From Planctomycetota bacterium (GTDB lineage: Bacteria; Planctomycetota; UBA1135; UBA2386): a DNA stretch of 44,624 bases. The notes beneath the pieces are model-generated. The model was not told the DNA's origin, did no database searches, and saw nothing but the letters and a program-made list of their open reading frames with translations. The stretch spans positions 1 through 44,624 of the forward strand of contig JADLHO010000082.1 of assembly GCA_020848735.1 (NCBI GenBank). Direction: 5' to 3'. Shown piece after piece: positions 17,886 to 25,758 of the stretch (the first letter of the stretch is position 1; every line of letters begins with the position of its first letter). The position numbers and the translations under genes are program-made.

Positions 17886-19244
17886 GTGCGCCGGCGCAGC
17901 AGGGAACCCGCGTTCCCGATCCCGCTCTGGGCGAGCCTGCTGGTCGGCCTGCTCGCACTGACGCAGTCGGCCGCCACGACGCGCCTCGAGGCGCTCGGCG
18001 GCCAGCTCGTCAGCCTGCCGCTGCGCGCGGTGTCGGGGCTCCAGCCGCGCGTCGTCGAGGGTGCCTCGCGCGAGCTGCTGCGCGATGCCGCGCGGCGTGC
18101 GCAGTCGCGACTGAAGGCCCGGCGCGACGATGCCGCGCGCCGTCGCCCCGCCTCGTTGTCGCCCACGCTCGACGCCGTGCCGATCCCCGTCGTCGAGCGG
18201 CGCGGCGATTCGCCGCACGGCGAGGACGAGCTCGTGCTCGACGTCGCGCGCAGCGCGCTCGCCGATCTCGAGCCCTACGTGACGGTCGGCGACGAGCTCG
18301 TCGGCTTCCTCGCGGAGCGAGCCGTCGACGGCGAGGGCGATCCGCTGCGTGGCCTCGCGCGCGTGGAGCTCCTGCATCACCGGGAACGCGGCCGCCTGCC
18401 GCGGCGCGTGCCGTGCGTCATCCGCACGGCGTCGCTCGCCTTCCTCGTGGAGCCCGCGGCCGACGTCGATCGCTGGCCGCTGCGCGCGGTCCTGCTCGAC
18501 GATCCCTACCGTGCCGCGGCCCTCGATGGGCTCGATGCGGAAGTCCACAGCTCGGGGCTCGTCGACGACCCGCTCGGCCCGCTCCCCGCCGGGCTGCGCA
18601 TCGGCCGTCTGCGCGTGTTCGGTTACCGCGGCGGCGACGAGCGCGTGCTGCCGATCGCGCTGCACGTCGAACCGCTGCGGCGCGCGGGCGCGATCGCCAC
18701 GGTGACGCTGTGGCGGCGCAGTGCGGGAAGCGCGCCGACGCCCGCACTCGCGATCGAGGCGATCGCGGTGCGGCTCCTGCGACTGCCGGTCCCCGCGGCG
18801 GGACGCGAGCGCTATCTCGCGACCTCGGCGAGCCTGCTCGCACCCCTGCGGCGTGGTGCGGCGGTGGTCGATGGGGAGCGCTGTCTCGGCACCTGCGAGG
18901 AAGCCGGTCTCGGCTACGCGATCGTCGCCCCGTTCGGCCAACCGGGACGCCGCTGGTCGCTGTGCTTCGTGCCCGATGCCGGTGGCGCACCCATCGACTT
19001 CGTCGCGCGCGTGCGTGGCCGCGAGGGCGCACTCGTGAGTCTGACCCCACTCGATGCGACCCTGCCTGCGGGTCAGGGCGAGCTCCACCTCGTCGGCGTC
19101 TCGCGCGACATGCCGGCGGCGCTCTGGCTCGGCCGGGCCGAGGCATCGGCCGACGGTGATCTCGCGTTGGAACACGATGCGCTCGACGGCGTGGCCCAGG
19201 CGAAGGTGTTGCGCGGACTCGACACGCGCGAGGACACGCGATGA
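17886..19244 (+). CDS. mreC: MreC-like cell-shape protein (divergent)
   Basis: A 452-residue protein starting at GTG 17886, 10 bases after mreB. It has a short Arg-rich cytoplasmic tail and a membrane segment (about residues 10-30), then a charged helical stretch and beta-rich periplasmic part, the topology of MreC. Sequence identity to MreC is low by eye, but one stretch fits the family well: ALDGLDAEVHSSG followed by LPAGLRIGRL and a V.P..... V.LWRR tail, equivalent to the SSGLGG.FP.GLPVG segment. It is longer than usual MreC (about 280-370), with an extra C-terminal beta-type region after about residue 300. Assignment leans on its place between mreB and mreD. It would couple MreB to PBP2 in the periplasm. 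Confidence 0.72.
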   Translation: MRRRSREPAFPIPLWASLLVGLLALTQSAATTRLEALGGQLVSLPLRAVSGLQPRVVEGASRELLRDAARRAQSRLKARRDDAARRRPASLSPTLDAVPIPVVERRGDSPHGEDELVLDVARSALADLEPYVTVGDELVGFLAERAVDGEGDPLRGLARVELLHHRERGRLPRRVPCVIRTASLAFLVEPAADVDRWPLRAVLLDDPYRAAALDGLDAEVHSSGLVDDPLGPLPAGLRIGRLRVFGYRGGDERVLPIALHVEPLRRAGAIATVTLWRRSAGSAPTPALAIEAIAVRLLRLPVPAAGRERYLATSASLLAPLRRGAAVVDGERCLGTCEEAGLGYAIVAPFGQPGRRWSLCFVPDAGGAPIDFVARVRGREGALVSLTPLDATLPAGQGELHLVGVSRDMPAALWLGRAEASADGDLALEHDALDGVAQAKVLRGLDTREDTR

Positions 19245-19744
19245 TCCCCTGGCTCGCGTGGATCTTCGTCGCGCCCCTGCTCGTCCTGCTCGACGGCTTC
19301 CTCCTGCCGCGACTGCCGCTGCGCTGCGATCTCGCCGCTGCGCTCGTCCTCTGCATCGGGTTCGCGTGCCGCGGCGCGAGTCTGCCGGGGCTCCTCTTCG
19401 CGCTCGCGCTGGCCCGGGCGATGCTCACGGGCGGCGGTCTCGCGGCGCAGTACCTGGCGCTCGCGCTCCCGGTGGCGGCGATGCGACCGCTCCGCGCGGT
19501 GTTCGACGAGGGCTCGTGGCGCCTGCGCGCGCTCCTCGCGCCGGGCCTCGCGGCGGCGATCCCGCGCCTGCTCGAGCTCTTCGCCGGGCTCGCCGGTGCG
19601 CCGGTCGATCCCCTGCCGATCGAGACCCGCGACCTGCTCGCTGCCGTCGTGGTGGTGCCGCTGCTCGCCGCGGTGTTCGAACGCGTGCCGCCGCTCTCGG
19701 CGTTCCTCGTGCGCGCGCGTCGCCGAGCGCGGGGGGAGGCATGA
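19241..19744 (+). CDS. mreD: MreD-like membrane protein
   Basis: A 167-residue, very hydrophobic protein with about five membrane segments, the size and character of MreD. ATGA overlap with mreC and ATGA overlap with the PBP2 gene make it part of a translationally coupled chain. MreD is poorly conserved, and I see no sequence signature beyond hydrophobicity and length; the call depends on position. It would be an integral component of the elongasome. Confidence 0.7.
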   Translation: MIPWLAWIFVAPLLVLLDGFLLPRLPLRCDLAAALVLCIGFACRGASLPGLLFALALARAMLTGGGLAAQYLALALPVAAMRPLRAVFDEGSWRLRALLAPGLAAAIPRLLELFAGLAGAPVDPLPIETRDLLAAVVVVPLLAAVFERVPPLSAFLVRARRRARGEA

Positions 19745-22410
19745 GCCGTTCCCGCATCCTCCGGCTCGTGGCGATCTTCGTCGCCGTCGCGGTCGCGCTC
19801 GCCGCGGGGCTCTTCGACATCGCGGTGCTCGATCGCGACGAATGGCTCGAGCGCAGCCTGCGCAATCGCTGGGCGTTCCGCGACGTGCCCACGCGCCGCG
19901 GGGCGATCGTCGACGCCGGGGGTGTCCCGCTCGCGTGGGACGTCCCCGGCTTCGACCTCGAACTCCGCTATGCGACCTTCCGCGAGGAGCACCCGCTCGC
20001 GATCTGCGTGCACGGCGCCAACCTCGCGCACGCGGCGCGCGACGGCCACGAGCGCTACGACCTGCTCGCACCCGAGCGCGCGCGCGAGGCGCTGCGCGAT
20101 CTGCTCGCGATCCCGCTGGCCTGGCTGCGCGATCCCGCGGCCTGGCCGCTCGCCCTCCGGCTCGAACCGCCGGTCGAGGACCTGCGCCGCGAGCTGCGCT
20201 TCCACGTCGGCGGGGCCGTCGCGGCGCTCGCGGGGGTCTCGCGGTGGCGGCTCGCCGCCGCGCTGCATGCCGAGGTCTTCGGTGAAGGCGAGGGCGACGT
20301 CACGGCGGCGCTCGCGCGCATCGCGCGCCGTGGCGACGTCGCCGGTTTCACCGTCGTCGCGCCCTCGGACGCCGAGGCCCGGCACGAACTCGTCGAGCGC
20401 TGTCTCGCGGCGCTCGATCAACGGATCGTCGAGCTGCGCGCACTCGATGCGCGCCTGCAGCGCGCGCTCGCCGACGGTTCGACCTTCGAGCTCTTCGCAT
20501 TCCTCGACGAGCGTCGCCTCGCGAGCCGCGAGGCGCGACGCCTCGCATCCCTGCCGGAGGCGGAGTCGTCGGCGCTCGCCGATGCGGGGTTCTGGGCCTG
20601 GCTCGCGGAGAGCTCGGTGCCGTGGCACGAGTGGCCGGATTGGCGCGGTTGGCTCTCGCTGCCGCAGGATCGTCGCGCCGAGCTCGTGCGCGCGTTCGCC
20701 ACCGAGCGCGCGCGTCGGATCGCCGAACGCGCGGAGGACTGGTTCGACGCCGGCAGCGCGCGACCGGCGCTCTTCGCCCCGCTGCCGCCGGATCGCAAGG
20801 TGCCGCGCTTCGAGGACGAACGCCGACCGCGTCGCGTGCTCGCGCGTCTGCCGCACGAGCTCGCGATGTGGCTCGCGCTCATCGCGGAGCGCCAGCCGGG
20901 CTTCCTGCTCCGCGCCTCGGTGCTGCGCGAGCGCGGTCGCGTGCCGGGCCAGGTCGATCTCGGCAGCCTCGCGAGCGTCGTGGGCAGCGTCGGCAGCTAT
21001 GCCCCGGAAGGTCGCACACCGGAACTCGACGCCGCGCGGGTCCTCGCCGACGAGGCCGACTTCGCGCGGCGCGCCGATGAGGCCGCGGCGGGGCTCGAGC
21101 TCGCGGAGAGCGTGACCGACGCGCTGCGCTCGCGTGCCGAGTCCGCACTGCGTGCCCACTACGGGCGTCTCGGCCGCATCGGACGCAGCGGCGTCGAGGC
21201 GGCGTACGACGAGATCCTGGCGGGCCGTCCGGGCCTGCGCTTCGTGGAGCGCGACAAGCGCGCACGCGAGCTGCGCATGTTCGAGAACCTCGACGTCGCG
21301 CCCGGTGCCGACGTGCAGCTCACCGTCGATCTGCGGCTGCAGGTGCTGGCCGAGCGCGCGTTGGGCGAACTCTCCCCCGAGCGCGAGAAGGCGCTCGTGG
21401 TGCTCGATGCGCAGAGCGGCGACGTGCTCGCGATCGTCGCGCAGGTCTGGCGCAAGGACGACCCGCAACCGCAGTGGAGCACCGGGGCCTGGGCACCGGC
21501 CTTCAATCCCTACGTCGGCTCCGTCGCGAAGCCCCTCGTCGCGCTCGAGTTCCTCGCCGCGTTGCGCGCGGATCCCGCGCTCGGCGCACCCGCGGCCTTC
21601 CCGGACTGCGGTGGCAAACCCGCGCCCTACGACCGCCGCCGCCGCCTGCGTTGCGGTGAGGTCCATGGCGCGGGCGCGCGTGACACCGTGCATGCCATCG
21701 CCGAGTCCTGCAACGTCTACTTCTTCCGCGTCGCCGACGAGCTCGGCGCGGAGCGGATCCGCGCCGGCTTCGCCCGCTTCGGCTGGGCCTCACCGGGCGC
21801 CGCGGCGGGCGGCGTCGACGGGTCGCCGCCCGCGATCGACGGTCTGCCCTCCCGGCAGTGGCAGGCACCGCGCCTGCGTCCCGCGGGCTTCGTGCTGCCG
21901 ATGCAGGCGATCGGCTACGGCGTCGAGGTCTGGCCGCTCTTCGTCGCGCGCGCCTACGCCGGCATCGCGACCGGGCGCCTGCCGGAGCTGCGCATCGTGC
22001 GGAGCGCCGCGGCCGGCCAGGGCGCGGCGTTGCCCTTCGATGCGACGGACTTCGCGCCGGTGCGTGCGGGCCTCGCGGCCTGCGTGGAGACCGGCACCGC
22101 GCGCGCCATCGCGACGAGTGCCCGGCGGCTCGCCCTGGCGACGGGCCTCCGGCTCTTCGGCAAGACCGGCACCGCCGAGGTCACGGCCGATGGCACGCTG
22201 AACAACGCGTGGTTCGCGGGCTTCGTCGGCGAAGGTCACGACGCGCGGCTCGCGTTCGCGGCGGTGGAGTACCGCACCGACGATCACGGCGGCACGTCCG
22301 CGGCGCCGATCGTCGCGCGCTTCCTCGACGCGATGCTCGACGACCCGGAACTGAGCGCGCGCTGGCTCGGCGGCCGGCCGGCGCCGCGCGACGGAGCGCG
22401 CCACCGATGA
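19741..22410 (+). CDS. mrdA: penicillin-binding protein 2, enlarged (elongasome transpeptidase)
   Basis: An 889-residue class B PBP that cross-links peptidoglycan during elongation. One N-terminal membrane segment (about 8-28) is followed by RRGAIVDAGGVPLA, matching the RG.I.DRNG..LA motif. The transpeptidase motifs are intact: SVAK with Ser594 and Lys597, SCN at 656-658 and KTGT at 808-811. The Ser-to-Lys(KTG) distance of 214 residues equals that of E. coli PBP2 (Ser330, Lys544), so the catalytic domain is of normal size. The region before it is about 260 residues longer than usual, rich in Arg, Glu, Ala and Leu and probably helical (about residues 90-490). It overlaps mreD and rodA by ATGA, which supports pairing with RodA. 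Confidence 0.93.
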   Translation: MSRSRILRLVAIFVAVAVALAAGLFDIAVLDRDEWLERSLRNRWAFRDVPTRRGAIVDAGGVPLAWDVPGFDLELRYATFREEHPLAICVHGANLAHAARDGHERYDLLAPERAREALRDLLAIPLAWLRDPAAWPLALRLEPPVEDLRRELRFHVGGAVAALAGVSRWRLAAALHAEVFGEGEGDVTAALARIARRGDVAGFTVVAPSDAEARHELVERCLAALDQRIVELRALDARLQRALADGSTFELFAFLDERRLASREARRLASLPEAESSALADAGFWAWLAESSVPWHEWPDWRGWLSLPQDRRAELVRAFATERARRIAERAEDWFDAGSARPALFAPLPPDRKVPRFEDERRPRRVLARLPHELAMWLALIAERQPGFLLRASVLRERGRVPGQVDLGSLASVVGSVGSYAPEGRTPELDAARVLADEADFARRADEAAAGLELAESVTDALRSRAESALRAHYGRLGRIGRSGVEAAYDEILAGRPGLRFVERDKRARELRMFENLDVAPGADVQLTVDLRLQVLAERALGELSPEREKALVVLDAQSGDVLAIVAQVWRKDDPQPQWSTGAWAPAFNPYVGSVAKPLVALEFLAALRADPALGAPAAFPDCGGKPAPYDRRRRLRCGEVHGAGARDTVHAIAESCNVYFFRVADELGAERIRAGFARFGWASPGAAAGGVDGSPPAIDGLPSRQWQAPRLRPAGFVLPMQAIGYGVEVWPLFVARAYAGIATGRLPELRIVRSAAAGQGAALPFDATDFAPVRAGLAACVETGTARAIATSARRLALATGLRLFGKTGTAEVTADGTLNNAWFAGFVGEGHDARLAFAAVEYRTDDHGGTSAAPIVARFLDAMLDDPELSARWLGGRPAPRDGARHR

Positions 22411-23567
22411 ACCGCGCCGATCTCCTGCCCCGTCGCATCGACTGGTGGATCGTGCTGCTCGCGGCGACGATCGCGCTCGTCGGCGTCGCCTTCGTGCACT
22501 CGGCGACGACGGGAACCGACGACGAGGGCCTCGCGCGTCGGCAGCTCGTCTTCCTCGCGGCCTCGGTCGTCGGTGCCGCCGTCGCGGTGGTCGTGCCCTA
22601 CGCGCGCTTCCATCGCGGCGCGGCCTCGCTCTACGTGCTCGCGCTGCTCGCGCTCGTCGCCGTGCTGTTCGTCGGTGCGGTGATCAACGGTGCGCGGCGG
22701 TGGATCCGCATCCCCGGCGCCGGCTTCCTGCTGCAGCCCAGCGAGTTCGGCAAGCTCGCGGTCGTGCTCGCGCTCGCGTCCTGGCTGCGCTTCCGCGACC
22801 GCGCGAGCGGCTTCGACGGCGTGGTCGTGCCCGCGCTCATCACCGCGGTGCCGGCCGCGCTCGTGTTCGTCGAGCCGGATCTCGGCAGCAGCCTCGTGTA
22901 CTGGCCGATCCTCTTCGCGATCTGCTACGCGGCGGGAGCTCCCGTGCGCGCCCTGTCGTGGCTGTTCCTGGCGGGCGTCCTCGTCATCGCGGTCGGCTGG
23001 TTCACCGTGTTCCACGAGTACCAGCGCTCGCGTGCGGAGGTCTGGGCGTCGCACTTCGGTTGGGATCGCACGACGATCGACACCGACCCGGCCGTGCGGC
23101 AGGTCCTGCTCGACGACGGGTATCAGCCCTGGCAATCGCTGATCGCGATCGGGAGCGGCGGTCTCACCGGCTTCGGCTACGCCCAGGGTCCGCAGAACCG
23201 CTTCGACTTCCTGCCGTACCGGGCCGGCGACTACGTGTTCGCGGTCGTCGCCGAGGAGTTCGGCTGGCTCGGCGCGGTGGGTCTGCTCGCGGCCTACCTC
23301 GCGCTCGTGCTCGCGCTCTTCCTGCTGGCGATGCGCACGCGCGAGCGCTTCGGCCGCCTGCTGGTCGTCGGGGTCGCCACCTGGCTCGGCACGCAGGCCT
23401 TCCTCCACGTCGCGATCTGCGCGTGGTTCCTGCCGGCGAAGGGCCTGCCCCTGCCGCTCGTCAGCCAGGGTGGGAGCGTGACCCTCGCCGCGGCGCTCGG
23501 GATCGGACTCTGTCTCAACGTCGGCGCGCGCCGGGAACCGGTCCTCGCCGCGGACGGCTTCCGTTGA
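22407..23567 (+). CDS. rodA: RodA, SEDS-family peptidoglycan glycosyltransferase
   Basis: A 386-residue polytopic membrane protein of the RodA/FtsW/SpoVE family that polymerises lipid II. About ten membrane segments are visible. Family signatures include NGARRWIRIPGAGFLLQPSE followed by FGK, EPDLGSSLVYWPI, the loop containing QPWQSLIAIGSGGLTGFGY, NRFDFLPYRAGDYVFAVVAEE and, near the end, LPLPLVSQGGS. The catalytic Asp of RodA expected in the fourth extracellular loop would lie in the loop preceding QPWQSLIAIG, where DTDPAVRQVLLDDGY is found. The PSEFGK motif and position after PBP2 favour RodA over FtsW. ATGA overlap with the PBP2 gene. It ends 47 bases before the next gene, and that gap holds a separate promoter. 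Confidence 0.94.
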   Translation: MNRADLLPRRIDWWIVLLAATIALVGVAFVHSATTGTDDEGLARRQLVFLAASVVGAAVAVVVPYARFHRGAASLYVLALLALVAVLFVGAVINGARRWIRIPGAGFLLQPSEFGKLAVVLALASWLRFRDRASGFDGVVVPALITAVPAALVFVEPDLGSSLVYWPILFAICYAAGAPVRALSWLFLAGVLVIAVGWFTVFHEYQRSRAEVWASHFGWDRTTIDTDPAVRQVLLDDGYQPWQSLIAIGSGGLTGFGYAQGPQNRFDFLPYRAGDYVFAVVAEEFGWLGAVGLLAAYLALVLALFLLAMRTRERFGRLLVVGVATWLGTQAFLHVAICAWFLPAKGLPLPLVSQGGSVTLAAALGIGLCLNVGARREPVLAADGFR

Positions 23568-23575
23568 GCACGTGC

Positions 23576-23605
23576 TTGACCTGACTTCGACACTTGTCGT
23601 AGCAT
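23576..23605 (+). promoter_or_regulatory. promoter of the blaI-like operon, near-leaderless
   Basis: TTGACC (23576-23581) and TAGCAT (23600-23605) are separated by 18 bases. Start of transcription would fall near 23611-23613, only a few bases before the ATG at 23615, so the mRNA may be leaderless; no Shine-Dalgarno sequence precedes that ATG. The -10 sits between two operator-like dyads. The promoter call is by motif only. Confidence 0.6.
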
Positions 23606-23620
23606 CTGCGACAGATGTCG
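23588..23620. promoter_or_regulatory. twin BlaI-type operator dyads
   Basis: Two 12-bp dyads, CGACACTTGTCG (23588-23599) and CGACAGATGTCG (23609-23620), both of form CGACA-N2-TGTCG. Their centres are 21 bp apart, two helical turns, and together they make a larger near-palindrome of about 41 bp. BlaI/MecI repressors bind TACA-N2-TGTA-type dyads; this is the GC-rich counterpart. One dyad fills the -35/-10 spacer and the other covers the predicted transcription start and the ATG, an ideal arrangement for autorepression. Confidence 0.72.
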
Positions 23621-24067
23621 AAGTCTTCCTCGGGCAAGCCACCGTCGCGCGGCTCCTCGGCGCGCGCGGCCCGTCCGCGCCAGGCCGGGCGACCCGTGCG
23701 GCTCACCGACGCCGAGTGGGTCGTGATGGAAGCGGTCTGGGACGGTGTCGCCGTGCGGGCACGCGACGTGCTCGAACGCGTCCACGCGCAGACCGGCTGG
23801 TCGTACTCCACCGTGAAGACGCAGCTGACCAGGCTCGTCGAGAAGGGGGTCCTGCAGGAAGGGCGTGATGCCAACGCCGCGACCTACGACGCGCGGATCA
23901 CGCGCGACGAGGCGCGGCGCACGGCGCTCCGGAGCCTGCTCGATGCGGCGTTCGGCGGCCGCGTCGGCGAGCTCGTGCAACACATGGCCGCTGCGGAGCA
24001 CCTGAGCGCGCGCGAGAAGCGAGCGCTGGGCGAGCTGCTCCGCGGCGACGAGGACCCGCGTCGGTGA
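23615..24067 (+). CDS. BlaI/MecI-family transcriptional repressor
   Basis: A 150-residue winged-helix repressor. The DNA-binding domain runs from RLTDAEWVVMEAVW (about residue 29) through the recognition helix SYSTVKTQLTRLVEKG to the wing at ATYDARITRDEA; the C-terminal third is the helical dimerisation part. An N-terminal extension of about 27 Ser/Arg/Ala/Pro-rich residues precedes the family core. An in-frame GTG at 23696 would remove it and give the usual length of about 120 residues, so the true start is open; the ATG at 23615 would need a leaderless mRNA. GTGA overlap with the M56 peptidase gene. It probably represses its own operon through the dyads at 23588-23620. No obvious Asn-Phe cleavage site as in staphylococcal BlaI was found. 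Confidence 0.88.
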   Translation: MSKSSSGKPPSRGSSARAARPRQAGRPVRLTDAEWVVMEAVWDGVAVRARDVLERVHAQTGWSYSTVKTQLTRLVEKGVLQEGRDANAATYDARITRDEARRTALRSLLDAAFGGRVGELVQHMAAAEHLSAREKRALGELLRGDEDPRR

Positions 24068-25119
24068 GCGGCTGGCTCGAATCCGTCGGCGCGTTCGCGG
24101 TCGACGTCGCGCCGCGGCTGCTGGCCGCCGCCCTGCTGGGCGCCGGGGCGTGGTTGCTCGAGTGCGCGGTGCCACGGCGACGCGCCGCGGCGTGGCCGGT
24201 GGCCCTCCGTGCCGCACCGTGGTGGGCGGTGTTGCTCGTGCTCGTCGTGCCCGGGGTGCCGGATGCGGCCGCCGCGGCGTTCGACCGCGACGCATCGGCG
24301 CCGCCGCCGTGGGTCGGGGTGGTCGGCCTCGCGGTCGCGCTCGGGACGACGGGCGTCGCCGCACGTGCGGTCTGGCGCGCGTCGCGGCGCGCGCGGCGCT
24401 TCGGCCTCGCGCACGCGGAGCCGGTCCCGCCGCGGCTCGCTCGCCTCGCGGCGCAGTGTGCGCGCCGGTCGGGCCTGCGGCGCACACCGCGGCTCGTCGT
24501 CACGCGCTTCGCGCCGGGACCGGCGGTGCTCGGCGTGCTGCGGCCGCAGGTCGTCCTGCCGCTCCCGCTCGCGTGTGGAGCGACGCGTCGGCGACTCGAA
24601 CACGTGCTGATGCACGAGTTCGCGCACCTCGCGCGCCGTGATCCCGCCCGCGCCGCGCTGTGCGATGGGTTCGCCGTGCTCGTCTGGTTCCATCCCTTCG
24701 TGCGCCTCGCGGTCGCGCGACTGCGCGTCTTGCGCGAGCTCGCCTGCGACGCGCGGGCCGTCGCGGCGTACTCCCCGCGCGGGGTGCGTCGGTACCGCGA
24801 CACGCTCGTGCGGCTCGCGGGCCACGCGCCGCTCGCCCGGGGTGCTCTGGCATTCGGCGAGGCGGCGATCCTGGCGCGCGTGCGTGCGCTGCGTGGACCG
24901 TCCGCGCTCGGGCCAGGGCCGGCGCGCGCCGTGGCGGCGCTGCTCACCGCAGTCCTCCTCTGGCTCGCGGCGCCGCGCGTGCCGCTCGGCCAGTCCCGAT
25001 CGCCCGATCTCGACGAACCCGGTTGTCTCCGTCAGCGCTACCGGATCCTCGCGGCCCTCGCGCAGGAGCAGGCGGACGGAGCGATCGCTGCCCAGAACCC
25101 CGATCCGAGACCCCGATGA
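24064..25119 (+). CDS. BlaR1-like M56 membrane metallopeptidase without sensor domain
   Basis: A 351-residue M56 peptidase starting at a GTG that overlaps the repressor gene. Membrane segments lie near residues 15-34, 50-65 and 83-100, followed by the zinc protease core with HEFAH at 184-188, then WFHPF at 208-212 and ELACDARA at 225-232, the ligand region typical of BlaR1. A last membrane segment is near 285-303. BlaR1 proper continues with a penicillin-binding sensor domain of about 250 residues; here only about 45 residues follow, so beta-lactam cannot be sensed in the classical way. It presumably cleaves the BlaI-type repressor in response to an unknown envelope signal (inference from the pair). 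Confidence 0.88.
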   Translation: MSGWLESVGAFAVDVAPRLLAAALLGAGAWLLECAVPRRRAAAWPVALRAAPWWAVLLVLVVPGVPDAAAAAFDRDASAPPPWVGVVGLAVALGTTGVAARAVWRASRRARRFGLAHAEPVPPRLARLAAQCARRSGLRRTPRLVVTRFAPGPAVLGVLRPQVVLPLPLACGATRRRLEHVLMHEFAHLARRDPARAALCDGFAVLVWFHPFVRLAVARLRVLRELACDARAVAAYSPRGVRRYRDTLVRLAGHAPLARGALAFGEAAILARVRALRGPSALGPGPARAVAALLTAVLLWLAAPRVPLGQSRSPDLDEPGCLRQRYRILAALAQEQADGAIAAQNPDPRPR

Positions 25120-25724
25120 AGACCCTCGCACTCTGCGCCGTCCTCTCCGCCCTCTCCGTACCCGTCTCCCTGTTCGCGTCGCGCGTCGACCAGGATCCCC
25201 AGCCGACGCCGCAGGAGGTCTCGGCGATGATGGAGAAGGCGAAGCGCTTCGTACAGCCGGGTCCCTCGCATCGACAGCTCGAGCGGTTCGTCGGCGAATG
25301 GACGACGGAGACGCGGTTGACGATGGGGGGCAAGGCCTCTCCGGCCGAAGCCGGCACCGCGAGCGGATCCTGGTTGATGCCCGGTCGCTGGCTCCGTCTC
25401 GCGGGCAGCGGCCGCATGATGGGCATGGCGGTCGAGACCTTCCACGTCCTCGGCTACGACAACTTCAAGCAGAGCTTCGTGACCACGACGGTGACGAGCG
25501 TGGACACGGCGATGCTGCGCGCCGAGGGTGATCTCACACCCGACGGCAAGGCGCTCATCACCTACGGCACGCTCGACGAGTACCTCACCGGCGAGCACGA
25601 CAAGATGGTGCGCTACGTGTGGCGCTTCCTCGGCGACGACGAGTTCGTCCTCGAGATCCACGACCTGCCGATCGGCGAGGTCGACACGAAGGTGGTCGAG
25701 ACGCGCTTCCTGCGGAAGCGCTGA
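25116..25724 (+). CDS. exported DUF1579-family protein
   Basis: A 202-residue protein overlapping the M56 gene by ATGA. A signal peptide (about residues 1-22, ending SLFAS) is followed by LERFVGEWTTETRLTM, the usual beginning of DUF1579, then GSWLMPGRWL, MGMAVETFHVLGYDNFKQSF and YVWRFLGDDEFVLEIHD. The fold is expected to be a lipocalin-like beta barrel. Function of the family is unknown. As third gene of the repressor-peptidase operon it is the only obvious target or effector encoded there, so it may be the product induced when the repressor is removed (inference). Confidence 0.85.
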   Translation: MKTLALCAVLSALSVPVSLFASRVDQDPQPTPQEVSAMMEKAKRFVQPGPSHRQLERFVGEWTTETRLTMGGKASPAEAGTASGSWLMPGRWLRLAGSGRMMGMAVETFHVLGYDNFKQSFVTTTVTSVDTAMLRAEGDLTPDGKALITYGTLDEYLTGEHDKMVRYVWRFLGDDEFVLEIHDLPIGEVDTKVVETRFLRKR

Positions 25725-25758
25725 GATCGTCTCGCACCCTCGGAGCCCGGCGCGGCGA

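Noticed and set aside
24064..25119. A full BlaR1 beta-lactam receptor
   Set aside because: Only the membrane and M56 protease part is present; no SxxK-containing sensor domain follows.
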